DNA of 64,000 nt. Source: an uncultured Caulobacterales bacterium. GTDB lineage: Bacteria > Pseudomonadota > Alphaproteobacteria > Caulobacterales > Caulobacteraceae. Made by a program: the position numbers and the translations under genes. Below, piece by piece: positions 55,374 to 64,000 of the stretch; position 1 is the stretch's first letter, and each line of letters opens with the position of its first letter. The stretch is taken from assembly GCA_903884425.1 (NCBI GenBank), contig CAISEP010000003.1, positions 186,001-250,000 on the forward strand, in the 5' to 3' direction. The notes below the pieces were generated by a model. It saw only the letters and a program-made list of their open reading frames with translations. It made no database searches and was not told where the DNA came from.

Positions 55374-56464
55374 CATCCACTGCGAAGGTCGCCGTGGTGG
55401 CGGCCGGGGGCACCGGCGGGCACATGTTTCCGGCCGAGGCCCTGTCCCGTGCGCTGTCGGCCCGGGGCTGGCGCATCGTGCTGGCCACGGACAGCCGCGG
55501 CGACCAGTACGCCCAGCAGTTCCCGGCGGAGGAGCGCCTGTCCCTGGAGGCGGCGACCTTCCGCACCGGCGACGTGATCGGCATGATCCGCTCGTCCCTG
55601 CGCATCTCCAGGGGGACGGCTCAGGCCCGTGCAGCCTTTGCCAGGCTGAGGCCGTCCGTGGTGGTGGGCTTCGGCGGCTATCCGTCCCTGCCGTCCCTGC
55701 TGGCGGCCCGGTCCCGGCGCATCCCCACGGTGATCCACGAGCAGAACGCGGTCCTGGGGCGGGTCAATCGTCGTCTGGCCCCCGGAGCCACGGCAGTGGC
55801 CTGCGCCTTTCCGACCCTGCTGAAGGCCTCGTCCCGGGTGCGCAAGCGCCTGCAGGTGGTGGGCAATCCCGTCCGTCAGGACATCGCGGCCCTGTACGAC
55901 CAGCCCTATGTGCCGCCGGGCCCGACCATCCGGCTGCTGGTCACCGGCGGGAGCCAGGGGGCGAAGCTCCTGTCCGAGCTGGTGCCCGACGCCATGAACC
56001 TGATCAGCGAGGATCTGCGGGTGCGCCTGCGGGTGGAGCAGCAGACAAGGGTGGACTCCATCGACTTCGCCCGCCGCACCTTTGCCGAGGCGGGGGTGGA
56101 GTGCGAGATCGCGCCCTTCTTCCGCAACATGTCCGGCCGACTGGGGGCGGCGCATCTGGTGGTGGGGCGCGCCGGGGCTTCCACCATCAGCGAGCTGGCC
56201 GTGGCCGGTCGCCCGTCGATCCTGATCCCCTTGAAGATCGCCATGGACGATCATCAGACCGCCAATGCCCGCCTGCTGGCCGATGCCGGTGCCGCCCTCG
56301 TCTTGCAGGAGGACGGCCTGACCGCCGAGGCCTTTGCCCGGGCCCTGGAGGACATGGTGGCCGATCCGGCGGCGCTGGCGGCCCGGGCGGCGGCGGCCCA
56401 TGCCGTCGGCGTGCCCGATGCGGCCGAGCGTCTGGCCGATCTCGTCGAGGGTGTCGCCCTCTGA
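55370..56464 (+). CDS. murG: UDP-GlcNAc: undecaprenyl-PP-MurNAc-pentapeptide GlcNAc transferase
   Basis: A 364-residue peripheral membrane GT-B glycosyltransferase making lipid II from lipid I. N-terminal glycine-rich loop VAAGGTGGHMFPAEALSRAL, VVGFGGYPSLPSLLAA, HEQNAVLGRVNR; C-terminal donor domain LLVTGGSQGAKLLSELVP, VVGRAGASTISELAVAGRPSILIP and AMDDHQTANARLL. GTG start at 55370 overlaps the ftsW stop by 4 bases. Confidence 0.97.
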   Translation: MTSTAKVAVVAAGGTGGHMFPAEALSRALSARGWRIVLATDSRGDQYAQQFPAEERLSLEAATFRTGDVIGMIRSSLRISRGTAQARAAFARLRPSVVVGFGGYPSLPSLLAARSRRIPTVIHEQNAVLGRVNRRLAPGATAVACAFPTLLKASSRVRKRLQVVGNPVRQDIAALYDQPYVPPGPTIRLLVTGGSQGAKLLSELVPDAMNLISEDLRVRLRVEQQTRVDSIDFARRTFAEAGVECEIAPFFRNMSGRLGAAHLVVGRAGASTISELAVAGRPSILIPLKIAMDDHQTANARLLADAGAALVLQEDGLTAEAFARALEDMVADPAALAARAAAAHAVGVPDAAERLADLVEGVAL

Positions 56465-56530
56465 AACCCCGGTTCCCCGGCGGAGTGCGGGGCCTTGCCC
56501 GCCGACCCGCCAACGCGCAGAAGTAGACCC

Positions 56531-57955
56531 ATGGCCCAGACCCTCCGCCCCACCCCGTTCGAGATCGGTCCCGTGCATTTCGTCGGCATCGGCGGCATCG
56601 GCATGAGCGGCATTGCCGAGATCATGCTGCGCATCGGCTATACGGTGCAGGGCTCCGATGCCAAGGCGTCTGCCAATACCGAGCGGCTGGCGGCGCTGGG
56701 GGCCCGGATCTTCATCGGCCATGATGCCGCCCATGTGGCGGGGGCGAGCGCGGTGGTGTTCTCCACCGCCATCAAGGCCGACAACCCGGAATTCGCCGCG
56801 GCCCGGGAGAAGCGCATCCCGCTTGTCCGCCGGGCGGAGATGCTGGCCGAGCTCATGCGTCTCCAGTTCTCGGTGGCGGTGGGCGGCACGCATGGCAAGA
56901 CCACCACCACCTCGATGATCGCCACCCTGCTGGATGCCGGCGGCATGGACCCCACCGTGGTCAATGGCGGGATCATCAATGCCTATGGCACCAATGCCAA
57001 GGTCGGCGGCGGTGACTGGATGGTGGTGGAGGCCGACGAGAGCGACGGCTCCTTCCTGCGGCTGAAGTCCACCGTGGCCGTGGTCACCAACATCGATCCG
57101 GAGCATCTGGACCACTACGGGGACTTCGAGGCCGTCAAGCAGGCCTTCCAGGCCTTCGTGGAGAACATCCCGTTCTACGGCTTTGCCGCCGTCTGCCTCG
57201 ACCATCCGGAGGTGCAGGCCCTGGCCGCCCGGGTGGAGAACCGGCGCCTGGTGACCTATGGGGTCAACCCCCAGGCCCAGGTCCGGGCGGTGAATGTCCG
57301 CATGGGGGCCGACGGGGCCACCTTCGACCTGGTCCGCAAGCTCGACAACGGCACGGTGGAGGCGGCGGCGGATCTGAAGCTACCCATGCCCGGCCGCCAC
57401 AACGTGCTGAACGCGCTGGCCGCCATCGCCGTGGCCCGGGAGCTGGGGGTGGACCTCGACTCCGTCCGCGCGGGCCTGGCGGGCTTCGGCGGGGTGAAGC
57501 GCCGCTTCACCACCACTGGCGTCGCCCGGGGCATCCGCATCGTCGACGACTATGGCCACCACCCGGTTGAGATCAGCGCCGTGCTGAAGGCCGCCCGCGA
57601 CGTGCAGGACGCCACCGGCGGCAAGGTGATCGCCGTGGTCCAGCCCCACCGCTACACCCGCCTGAGGGACCTGTTCGACGAGTTCTGCGCCTGTTTCAAC
57701 GACGCCGACACGGTGATCGTCGCCGACGTCTATGCGGCGGGCGAGGCCCCCCTCGACGGGGTCCATCGGGACGCCCTGGTGGAGGGCATCCGCCGCTTTG
57801 GCCATCGCCGGGCGCTTGGCCTCGACAGCGTCACCCAGCTGCCCCGCCTGATCGCGGAGGAGGCGGCCTCCGGCGACCTGGTGGTCTGCCTGGGGGCCGG
57901 GGACATCACCGCCTGGGCCTATGCCCTGCCGGGCCAGCTGGACGCCCTGGGATGA
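56531..57955 (+). CDS. murC: UDP-N-acetylmuramate-L-alanine ligase
   Basis: A 474-residue Mur ligase adding L-Ala to UDP-MurNAc. [19 protein letters not shown] is the N-terminal nucleotide fold, [20 protein letters not shown] the ATP P-loop, [14 protein letters not shown] and [13 protein letters not shown] the Mg/substrate residues, and [19 protein letters not shown] the C-terminal block with PHRYTRL. The start is ATG 56531 ([10 protein letters not shown]), 66 bases after murG. It overlaps the next gene by ATGA. Confidence 0.97.
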   Translation: MAQTLRPTPFEIGPVHFVGIGGIGMSGIAEIMLRIGYTVQGSDAKASANTERLAALGARIFIGHDAAHVAGASAVVFSTAIKADNPEFAAAREKRIPLVRRAEMLAELMRLQFSVAVGGTHGKTTTTSMIATLLDAGGMDPTVVNGGIINAYGTNAKVGGGDWMVVEADESDGSFLRLKSTVAVVTNIDPEHLDHYGDFEAVKQAFQAFVENIPFYGFAAVCLDHPEVQALAARVENRRLVTYGVNPQAQVRAVNVRMGADGATFDLVRKLDNGTVEAAADLKLPMPGRHNVLNALAAIAVARELGVDLDSVRAGLAGFGGVKRRFTTTGVARGIRIVDDYGHHPVEISAVLKAARDVQDATGGKVIAVVQPHRYTRLRDLFDEFCACFNDADTVIVADVYAAGEAPLDGVHRDALVEGIRRFGHRRALGLDSVTQLPRLIAEEAASGDLVVCLGAGDITAWAYALPGQLDALG

Positions 57956-58413
57956 GCGGAACACCGCCGATCATGGGCGGTTGTCAGTGCGGCGCCGTCC
58001 GCTACAGCCTCGCCAGTCTTCCGACCGGCGCGCATGTCTGCCATTGCCGCATGTGCCAGAGGGCCGTGGGCGGACCGTTCGCGGCCCTGACCTCGGTGCC
58101 GACGGCCGACCTGGCCTGGGTGCGCGGGACGCCTGGCTGGTTCGGGAGTTCCAACCTGGCAAGGCGTCCCTTCTGCCGGGACTGCGGCACGCCGCTGGGC
58201 TTCCACTATGTGGACAGCGGCCGGATCAACGTGACCATCGGCAGCCTGGACGACCCGGAGCTGGCGCCCATCGCCATCCACTACGGCGTGGAGTCCCGCC
58301 TGTCCTGGATCCGCATCTGCGACGACCTGCCGCAGGTGGAGACCTCGGACGACCCGGATTCCCCGACCCGGCTGGCAGAGCTGGTGTCGCATCAGGCGGG
58401 CGAGGGGGCATGA
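57952..58413 (+). CDS. GFA-family zinc protein (CENP-V/GFA domain) inside the mur cluster
   Basis: A 153-residue protein with the glutathione-dependent formaldehyde-activating (GFA) fold. The structural zinc ligands are visible as [26 protein letters not shown] and [13 protein letters not shown], followed by [12 protein letters not shown] and [10 protein letters not shown]. Most GFA proteins have no proven activity; Gfa in Paracoccus speeds the formaldehyde-glutathione reaction. The gene overlaps murC and murB by 4 bases on each side (ATGA twice), so its translation is tied to cell wall genes. A role in wall synthesis cannot be read from the sequence. Confidence 0.9.
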   Translation: MSGTPPIMGGCQCGAVRYSLASLPTGAHVCHCRMCQRAVGGPFAALTSVPTADLAWVRGTPGWFGSSNLARRPFCRDCGTPLGFHYVDSGRINVTIGSLDDPELAPIAIHYGVESRLSWIRICDDLPQVETSDDPDSPTRLAELVSHQAGEGA

Positions 58414-59312
58414 GCTGGCGCGACAGGCTTCCCGCCGTCCGCGGCCGCATCGCCCTGGACGAGCCCCTGGCCCCCTTCACCTGGCTGCGGGTGGGCGGAC
58501 CGGCCGAGGTGCTGTTCATCCCCGCGGACGAGGCGGACCTGCAGGACTTCCTGCTGGGTCTCGACCCGTCCGTGCCGGTCACCGCGCTTGGCGTCGGCTC
58601 CAACCTTTTGGTGCGGGACGGCGGGGTCGAGGGGGTGGTGGTGCGACTGGGCAAGGCCTTTGCCGACCTGCGGCTGATGGACCAGCACCGCATCTATGCC
58701 GGCGCCGCGGCCCTGGACGCCCAGGCCTCGCGCTTTGCGGCAGAGGCGGGCCTGTCGGGGCTGGAGTTCTATACCGGTGTGCCTGGCACCATCGGCGGGG
58801 CCCTGGTGATGAACGCCGGATGCTACGGCGACGAGACCCAGGGCGTGCTGGTGGAGGCCTATGCCATCACCCGCCAGGGGGAGCGAGCGATCTTCAGTGT
58901 CGAGGACATGGGCTACAGCTATCGCCACTCCACCACGGCGGAGGAGCACGAGGTGATCTTCACCGGCGGCTTGTTCCAGGGGGCCAAGGCCGATCCGGAC
59001 GACATCTTCACCCGCATGGCCGAGATCACCGCCCGGCGGGAGGCGTCCCAGCCGATCCGGGAGCGGACCGGCGGCTCCACCTTCAAGAACCCGCCGGGGC
59101 ATTCCTCCTGGAAGCTGATCGACGAGGCCGGGTGGCGGGGCAAGCCGATGGGCGGGGCCCGGTTCTCCGAACTGCACGCCAACTTCCTGATCAATGACGG
59201 CAGCGCCACCGCCGCGGACCTCGAGGGTCTGGGCGAGGCGGTCCGCCACGATGTCGCCGACAGGTTCGGCGTCCACCTCAAATGGGAAATCAAGCGCATC
59301 GGGCGGTCGTGA
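58410..59312 (+). CDS. murB: UDP-N-acetylenolpyruvoylglucosamine reductase
   Basis: A 300-residue FAD/NADPH enzyme completing UDP-MurNAc. Type IIb layout (no extra Tyr loop): [78 protein letters not shown] with [20 protein letters not shown], and [11 protein letters not shown] at 58410 overlaps the GFA gene by 4 bases. Confidence 0.97.
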   Translation: MSWRDRLPAVRGRIALDEPLAPFTWLRVGGPAEVLFIPADEADLQDFLLGLDPSVPVTALGVGSNLLVRDGGVEGVVVRLGKAFADLRLMDQHRIYAGAAALDAQASRFAAEAGLSGLEFYTGVPGTIGGALVMNAGCYGDETQGVLVEAYAITRQGERAIFSVEDMGYSYRHSTTAEEHEVIFTGGLFQGAKADPDDIFTRMAEITARREASQPIRERTGGSTFKNPPGHSSWKLIDEAGWRGKPMGGARFSELHANFLINDGSATAADLEGLGEAVRHDVADRFGVHLKWEIKRIGRS

Positions 59313-59344
59313 CCCCCGGCGCCCACCGGACGGAGCCCCTGCCG

Positions 59345-60295
59345 ATGACTGCTGCGACCTCTGCCCCGAACGACCGGCCCCTGGCCGGACGCCGCATTGC
59401 CGTGCTGAAGGGCGGGCTGAGCCCGGAACGCCCGGTCAGCCTCGTCTCCGGCAAGGCCTATGCCGACGCCCTGCGCCGTCTGGGGGCGGAGGTGATCGAG
59501 ATCGACGCCGGCCGCGACCTCGCCCAGGCCCTCACTGCCGCCAAGCCCGACGTGGTGGTCAATGCCCTGCACGGGGCCTGGGGGGAGGACGGCTGCGTCC
59601 AGGGGGTGCTGGAGACCCTGAACCTGCCCTACACCCATTCCGGTGTGCTGGCCTCGGCGCTGGCCATGGACAAGGCCAAGGCCAAGGCCGTGCTGGCCGC
59701 GGCGGGCCTGCGGGTGCCCGGCGGCGGCCTGTTCGACCGGCACCTGGCCGCCCGGGACCACGTCATGCCGCCCCCCTACGTGGTGAAGCCCAACGCCCAG
59801 GGCTCCTCTGTCGGGGTGTTCCTGGTGTTCGAGGGGGCCAACCGCCCGCCGCAGGAACTGGCCGCCGACAGCTGGACCTTCGGCGAGGAGGTGATGATCG
59901 AGCCCTACATTGCCGGAAAGGAACTCAGTGTGGCCGTTCTGGGCGATCGGGCGCTGGCGGTGACCGACATCCTGCCCTCCACCGGCTTCTACGATTTCGA
60001 GGCGAAATACGGGGAAGGCGGCTCCAACCACGTGATTCCGGCGGACATTCCGGAGCGGGTGTCCACCGCGGCCATGCGCATGGCCGAGGAGGCGCACGCG
60101 GCATTGGGTTGCCGGGGTCTTACCCGAAGTGATTTCCGTTATGACCCTGTTAAGGACGATCTGGTTCTTCTGGAGGTCAACACCCAACCCGGTTTCACGC
60201 CGACCTCGCTCGCACCCGAGCAGGCGGCCTGGTGCGGAATTGAGTTTGATCGTCTGGTGATGTGGATCGTGGAGGACGCCGGATGCCCGCGGTAG
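59345..60295 (+). CDS. ddl: D-alanine-D-alanine ligase
   Basis: A 316-residue ATP-grasp enzyme making D-Ala-D-Ala. [103 protein letters not shown]. Start: ATG 59345 has CGGAG 9 bases upstream; an in-frame GTG at 59309 overlaps the murB stop (GTGA) and is the alternative. The 3' end holds a CtrA-like site for ftsQ and overlaps ftsQ by 13 bases. Confidence 0.96.
   Translation: MTAATSAPNDRPLAGRRIAVLKGGLSPERPVSLVSGKAYADALRRLGAEVIEIDAGRDLAQALTAAKPDVVVNALHGAWGEDGCVQGVLETLNLPYTHSGVLASALAMDKAKAKAVLAAAGLRVPGGGLFDRHLAARDHVMPPPYVVKPNAQGSSVGVFLVFEGANRPPQELAADSWTFGEEVMIEPYIAGKELSVAVLGDRALAVTDILPSTGFYDFEAKYGEGGSNHVIPADIPERVSTAAMRMAEEAHAALGCRGLTRSDFRYDPVKDDLVLLEVNTQPGFTPTSLAPEQAAWCGIEFDRLVMWIVEDAGCPR
60139..60153 (+). 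promoter_or_regulatory. CtrA-box-like site inside ddl, ahead of ftsQ
   Basis: TTAT-GACCCTG-TTAA, one mismatch from TTAA-N7-TTAA, 130 bases before the ftsQ ATG. The codons here (CGT TAT GAC CCT GTT AAG) are AT-richer than the surrounding ddl codons, which suggests a second constraint. Known: the Caulobacter ftsQA promoter lies in this area and binds CtrA. Confidence 0.55.
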
Positions 60296-61209
60296 TGCGA
60301 GGCCAACCGACGCGGAAAACCGGAACGGGCAGGGGCGGCGGCAGGACGCCGTCCGGCGGTCGCGCGACCGCGTCCCGGGGGCGCAAGCCCGCGGCGGCCT
60401 ATGGCGGCACCGGCCGCTTCGATGGCATTTCACCGGCCCTGGCGACCGGCGTGGCGGCTGGCGTCGTGCTGCTGGCCACGGTGGCGCTTCTGGCCACCGG
60501 CGGGCGCGGCCAGGCCATTGCCCAGGGCGTGGCCCGGGGAATCGACAACAGCTTCGGGGCGGCGGGCTTTGCCGTCCGCCATGTGGTGGTGCAGGGAGCC
60601 TCGGGCTTTTCCGAGCCGGACATCCGGGCCGCGGCCCAGATCGGGGCCGGAACGCCGATCCTCGGCCTCGACCTCGCGACGCTGCGGGGACGGATCGAGA
60701 AGGTCGGCTGGGTGAAGTCCGTCCATGTGGTGCGTATGCTGCCGGACACCCTGGTGATCTCGGTGGTGGAGCGGCCGCGGCTGGCGGTCTGGCAGAACCA
60801 CGGACGGCTGAGCCTCATCGATACCGAGGGCCAGGTGATCACCGAGACCGACGCCCAGCATTTCGTCGACCTGCCCCTGGTGGTGGGGGAGGGGGCCAAT
60901 ACCGCCGCGGCGGCGATCCTGCCCCTGGTCCAGGCCCGGCCGAGCCTGATGGGCCGGATCTGGGCCCTGGTCCGGGTGGACAACCGGCGCTGGGACCTGC
61001 GGCTGAAGGACCAGAGCCTGATCCAGCTTCCCGCCGAGGGCGAGGACGCGGCGCTGATGCATCTGGACCAGCTGGAGCGGGATCAGCAGGTGCTGAGCCT
61101 GGGCTTCTCCCGGATCGACCTGAAGACGCCGGACGTGCGCATCCGCCCGCGGGAGGCCCCGGGGGCCGTCGCCGCGCCGATGGCCGCCGCCGGCACCGTG
61201 GCGGGCTGA
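60283..61209 (+). CDS. ftsQ: Cell division protein FtsQ
   Basis: A 308-residue bitopic membrane protein linking the divisome. A basic, Gly/Arg-rich cytoplasmic tail of about 50 residues precedes one membrane helix ([20 protein letters not shown]), the POTRA domain ([51 protein letters not shown]) and the beta domain ([20 protein letters not shown]). ATG 60283 has GGAGG 8 bases before it, inside ddl; overlap 13 bases. Confidence 0.95.
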   Translation: MPAVVRGQPTRKTGTGRGGGRTPSGGRATASRGRKPAAAYGGTGRFDGISPALATGVAAGVVLLATVALLATGGRGQAIAQGVARGIDNSFGAAGFAVRHVVVQGASGFSEPDIRAAAQIGAGTPILGLDLATLRGRIEKVGWVKSVHVVRMLPDTLVISVVERPRLAVWQNHGRLSLIDTEGQVITETDAQHFVDLPLVVGEGANTAAAAILPLVQARPSLMGRIWALVRVDNRRWDLRLKDQSLIQLPAEGEDAALMHLDQLERDQQVLSLGFSRIDLKTPDVRIRPREAPGAVAAPMAAAGTVAG

Positions 61210-61276
61210 AATGATTGTGACGGATCTCCGCGGGCCTGCGGCGACCGGGTTTGACGGGACGAGAGTGAGAATCGAC

Positions 61277-62599
61277 ATGAAGGGCTCGGGGGATCGCAGG
61301 GATGGTGGCCGTATCGGGCTGGTGAGCGGGCGCCCCGCGCTGGTCGCCGCGGTGGATCTCGGCGCGTCCAAGATCGGCTGCTTCATCATGAAGCCGGACG
61401 GCCTGAACCGGTCGGAACGGACCATTTCCGTGGCGGGCGTGGCCCATGTCCGGTCCCGCGGCGTCCGCGGCGGTGCGGTCATCTGTGTCGACGAGGCCGC
61501 CGAGGCCATCGCCCAGGCGGTGGAACAGGCCGAGGCCATGGCCGGCGCTTCCGTCTCCGGTGTGGTCCTGACCAGCGCCGGAGGGCAGATGGCCAGCCAC
61601 CGGGTCTCAGCGGCCGTATCCCTCGGTGCCCGTCCCATCGGCGACCACGACCTGTCCCGCTGCATCCAGCTGGCGCTCGCCCAGGCCCGCACGCCCGGTC
61701 GGCGGATCATCCATCTCCTGCCCATCTCCTGGTCCGTGGACCGTCAGGCGTCCGTGCGCGATCCCCGTCACCTGCACGGCCGGGAGCTGGCGCTGGACCT
61801 CCTGGTGGTGAGCATGGCCGAGACGGCCTTCGCCACCCTGGGGCACTGCGTCGAGCTGGCGCACCTCCAACTCGACGGCGTGGTGGCCGCGCCCTTCGCC
61901 TCCGGCCTTGCAGCCCTGGAGGAGGACGAGATCGACCTGGGGGCCGTGTGCATTGACATGGGCGGCGGCTCGACCGCGGTCTCGGTCTTCGCCAACGGTT
62001 CCCTGATCCACGTCGATACCCTGACCGTCGGCGGCCACCACGTGACCAGCGACATCGCCCGCGGGCTGACCACCACCGTCATCGGGGCCGAGCGCATCAA
62101 GACCCTGCACGGCTCCGCCATCGCCTCCGCCAACGAGGACCGGGAGATGATCGAGGCTCCGCCGCGGGGGGACGATCCCTCCGCCGAGCCGATCGTGGCC
62201 CCCCGCTCCATGCTGAAGGGCATCATCGCCCCGCGGGTCGAGGAGACCCTGGAACTCACCCGCGACCGGCTCCGGCGCTCCGGCGTGAAGATGCCCAGCG
62301 GCACCGGCGTGGTGCTGACGGGCGGCGCAAGCCAGCTGGCCGGTGTCCGGGAGCTGGCCGTGCGGGTGTTCGACTGCCCCGTCCGCCTGGGTCGCCCCCG
62401 CCGGGCACCGCATCTGGCCGACTCCGCCTCGGGCCCGGCCTTCAGTGCCGCCGTCGGCGTGCTGCAGCGGTCGGCCTTCGGCCCTAGGGAGGCGGTGTCG
62501 GACCGCTCCCTCGCCGTGCGTCCGAAGGAAGAGCGCAGTGGACCGCCGGAGCGGGACATGTTCTCCCGCGCCGCAGGCTGGCTGCGCGCGAATCTCTGA
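61277..62599 (+). CDS. ftsA: Cell division protein FtsA
   Basis: A 440-residue actin-like ATPase tethering FtsZ to the membrane. PALVAAVDLGASKIGCFIMK (phosphate 1), VICVDEAAEAIAQAV, the 1C domain around DHDLSRCIQLALAQA, AVCIDMGGGSTAVSVFANG (phosphate 2), LTVGGHHVTSDIARGL, and VVLTGGASQLAGVRELA (adenosine). The C-terminal amphipathic membrane helix is MFSRAAGWLRANL. Start: ATG 61277 (MKGSGDRRDG) gives the usual N-terminal length; ATG 61211, right after ftsQ, would add 22 residues. Confidence 0.95.
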   Translation: MKGSGDRRDGGRIGLVSGRPALVAAVDLGASKIGCFIMKPDGLNRSERTISVAGVAHVRSRGVRGGAVICVDEAAEAIAQAVEQAEAMAGASVSGVVLTSAGGQMASHRVSAAVSLGARPIGDHDLSRCIQLALAQARTPGRRIIHLLPISWSVDRQASVRDPRHLHGRELALDLLVVSMAETAFATLGHCVELAHLQLDGVVAAPFASGLAALEEDEIDLGAVCIDMGGGSTAVSVFANGSLIHVDTLTVGGHHVTSDIARGLTTTVIGAERIKTLHGSAIASANEDREMIEAPPRGDDPSAEPIVAPRSMLKGIIAPRVEETLELTRDRLRRSGVKMPSGTGVVLTGGASQLAGVRELAVRVFDCPVRLGRPRRAPHLADSASGPAFSAAVGVLQRSAFGPREAVSDRSLAVRPKEERSGPPERDMFSRAAGWLRANL

Positions 62600-62602
62600 T
62601 TC
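62590..62602. promoter_or_regulatory. Two overlapping-region GANTC sites at the end of ftsA
   Basis: GAATC (62590-62594) and GATTC (62598-62602) flank the ftsA stop codon. GANTC is the target of the cell-cycle methylase CcrM. Together with three further sites before ftsZ they form a cluster of five in about 240 bases. Confidence 0.5.
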
Positions 62603-62951
62603 AGTCCCGGGTTCCGGCTTGGGGATGCCGGTGCCGCATCTTCCGTCCGCGGATTACTGACAGGAAATCGCCCGCGATCGCCATTGTGGGCGCTTCCCCC
62701 TTTGGCGAATCCCTCTAGCAATGAGCAACATCACGGCGATGTGTGCGCAGCTGCAAATGCGCGAATCAGCGAAATCCCAATAAAAACATTAAATTAGTCG
62801 CTTGCGGTCTAGCCGCGGGCCCGACTCGGATTATGGAAGTTAACTGCGGATTAACGATGAATGCTTTGTTATCGGGCTCACGGATGCGCTGACGGGGACG
62901 GTCCCTGATCAGATGCCAGTCGGGAGGCCGTTGGTCAGGATTATGAAACCC
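62600..62951. other. 352-base ftsA-ftsZ intergenic region (ftsZ promoter and leader)
   Basis: No gene. It is AT-richer than its surroundings from about 62700. It holds three GANTC sites (62707-62711, 62763-62767, 62823-62827), an exact CtrA box (62840-62854), and a possible hairpin CGCCC...GGGCG (62669-62692) followed by a C/T-rich stretch. Length and content fit the separately regulated ftsZ promoter of Caulobacter. Confidence 0.7.
62840..62854 (+). promoter_or_regulatory. Exact CtrA box TTAA-N7-TTAA before ftsZ
   Basis: TTAA (62840-62843), CTGCGGA, TTAA (62851-62854) followed by C: a perfect match to TTAA-N7-TTAAC, 98 bases before the ftsZ ATG. Known: in Caulobacter CtrA represses ftsZ through such a site in swarmer cells. 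Confidence 0.72.
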
Positions 62952-64000
62952 ATGGCGATTTCCTTGTCGGCGCCCCGCGCCACCGAACTGAAGCCCCGCA
63001 TCGTCGTCTTCGGCGTCGGGGGGGCCGGCAGCAACGCGGTCAACAACATGATCGACGCCGACCTGCAGGGGGTGGAGTTCGTCGTCGCCAACACCGATGC
63101 GCAGCAGCTGCAGTTCGCCAAGACGGACCGGCGGATCCAGCTGGGCGTGACCATCACCCAGGGCCTCGGGGCCGGGGCGCATCCGGAAATCGGCACCAGC
63201 GCCGCCGAGGAATCGATCCCGGAGATCCACGAGCACCTCGAAGGTGCCCACATGGTCTTCATCACCGCCGGCATGGGCGGCGGCACCGGTACCGGCGCGG
63301 CCCCGATCATCGCCCGGGCGGCGCGGGAGCGTGGCATCCTGACCGTGGGTGTCGTGACCAAGCCCTTCCATTTCGAAGGCCGTCACCGCATGCGCCTGGC
63401 CGACCAGGGCGTGGCCGAGCTGCAGCGGGTGGTGGACACCCTGATCGTCATTCCGAACCAGAACCTGTTCCGCATCGCCAATGAGCGCACGACCTTTGCC
63501 GAGGCCTTCGGCATGGCCGACCAGGTGCTGCATTCCGGCGTCCGCTCCATCACCGACCTGATGGTGCTGCCGGGCCTGATCAATCTCGACTTCGCCGACG
63601 TCCGCACGGTCATGACCGAGATGGGCAAGGCGATGATGGGCACCGGCGAGGCGACCGGCGAGGACCGCGCCCTGATGGCCGCCCGCAACGCCATCCAGAA
63701 CCCGCTGCTGGACGAGGTCTCCCTGAAGGGGGCCAAGGCCGTGCTGGTGAACGTCACCGGCGGCCTGGACATGACCCTGCTGGAAGTGGACGAGGCGGCC
63801 AACGCCATCTCCTCCGAAGTCGATCCGGAAGCCAACATCATCTTCGGCGCGGCCTTCGATCCCGAGCTGGAAGGCCGCATCCGGGTGTCCGTCGTGGCCA
63901 CCGGCATGGATGCCGCGGCCATGCGCGCGGTGGATCCGATCCAGCAGCGCAACGCCGGCACGCCGCCCTCCGGTGGCAACCGCACGGTGCCCACCGCGCC
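62952..64000 (+). CDS. ftsZ: Cell division protein FtsZ (3' end beyond the window)
   Basis: 349 codons are visible of the tubulin-like GTPase that forms the division ring. [41 protein letters not shown], the tubulin signature [37 protein letters not shown]-like [20 protein letters not shown] and the start of the variable linker (GNRTVPTA) are present. The start is ATG 62952 (MAISLSAPR, as in Caulobacter FtsZ); ATG 62943 would add MKP but is closer to AGGATT. The linker and C-terminal peptide are cut off. Confidence 0.97.
   Translation, partial: MAISLSAPRATELKPRIVVFGVGGAGSNAVNNMIDADLQGVEFVVANTDAQQLQFAKTDRRIQLGVTITQGLGAGAHPEIGTSAAEESIPEIHEHLEGAHMVFITAGMGGGTGTGAAPIIARAARERGILTVGVVTKPFHFEGRHRMRLADQGVAELQRVVDTLIVIPNQNLFRIANERTTFAEAFGMADQVLHSGVRSITDLMVLPGLINLDFADVRTVMTEMGKAMMGTGEATGEDRALMAARNAIQNPLLDEVSLKGAKAVLVNVTGGLDMTLLEVDEAANAISSEVDPEANIIFGAAFDPELEGRIRVSVVATGMDAAAMRAVDPIQQRNAGTPPSGGNRTVPTA

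Noticed and set aside
1-64000. tRNA, rRNA, CRISPR array or classical riboswitch
   Set aside because: Intergenic spaces are short, and I saw no cloverleaf, repeat-spacer pattern or recognisable riboswitch core in them. A covariance-model search would be the decisive check.

Overview
The window is high-GC chromosomal DNA from an alphaproteobacterium, most likely in the Caulobacterales (Caulobacter / Phenylobacterium / Brevundimonas range). The evidence is a PleC-type sensor kinase beside pepN, a fliQ-fliR-flhB-cckA cluster, short Caulobacter-type flagellin, an ftsZ whose N-terminus closely matches the Caulobacter protein, and CtrA-box-like motifs (TTAA-N7-TTAA type) in front of cell-division genes. 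I annotate 53 protein-coding genes, two of them cut by the window edges. I see no rRNA, tRNA, CRISPR array, insertion sequence or prophage.

Layout. 1-5157 (mostly minus strand): start of a pleC-like kinase, aminopeptidase N, an OmpW-type porin (plus) and a conserved hypothetical gene. 5311-7643: two adjacent acyl-CoA dehydrogenases. 7735-8661: a single AT-richer gene for a cytosolic 5'-nucleotidase-like protein, preceded by two identical 12-bp palindromes; it looks acquired. 8687-18283: aminotransferase and glycosyltransferase, FAD monooxygenase, a c-di-GMP phosphodiesterase, GNAT acetyltransferase, rnhA-thrB, ispH and a secreted hypothetical protein. 18310-23984: argS, NYN nuclease, SelO, DUF4282 and trxB. 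24030-27767: the nadA-nadB-nadC operon behind a promoter with two palindromic operators. 27774-39276: housekeeping genes (phosphodiesterase, radC, map, DUF805, sfsA, CinA-like, lpdA, DUF2147, LysR, membrane protein, Xaa-Pro aminopeptidase, prmA).

39441-43773 holds fliQ, fliR, flhB (flagellar export gate) followed by cckA, the hybrid kinase at the top of the CtrA phosphorelay. 43789-50499 is a metabolic group: an HMG-CoA-synthase-like/DUF35 fusion that lacks the catalytic Cys, a GMC oxidoreductase and, divergently, a 1099-residue single-chain biotin-dependent acyl-CoA carboxylase. 50582-54066 holds a hybrid sensor kinase and a flagellin.

54198-64000 is the distal part of the division and cell wall (dcw) cluster: ftsW, murG, murC, a GFA-family zinc-protein gene, murB, ddl, ftsQ, ftsA, ftsZ. 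Most neighbours overlap by 4-25 bases. The proximal half (mraY, murD and so on) is not upstream of ftsW; flagellin and a kinase are there instead. CtrA-box-like sites lie before ftsW, inside the 3' end of ddl ahead of ftsQ, and before ftsZ, the last together with a cluster of GANTC (CcrM) sites. PleC and CckA control CtrA, and CtrA probably controls fliQ, ftsW, ftsQA and ftsZ, so the window carries both ends of one cell-cycle circuit.
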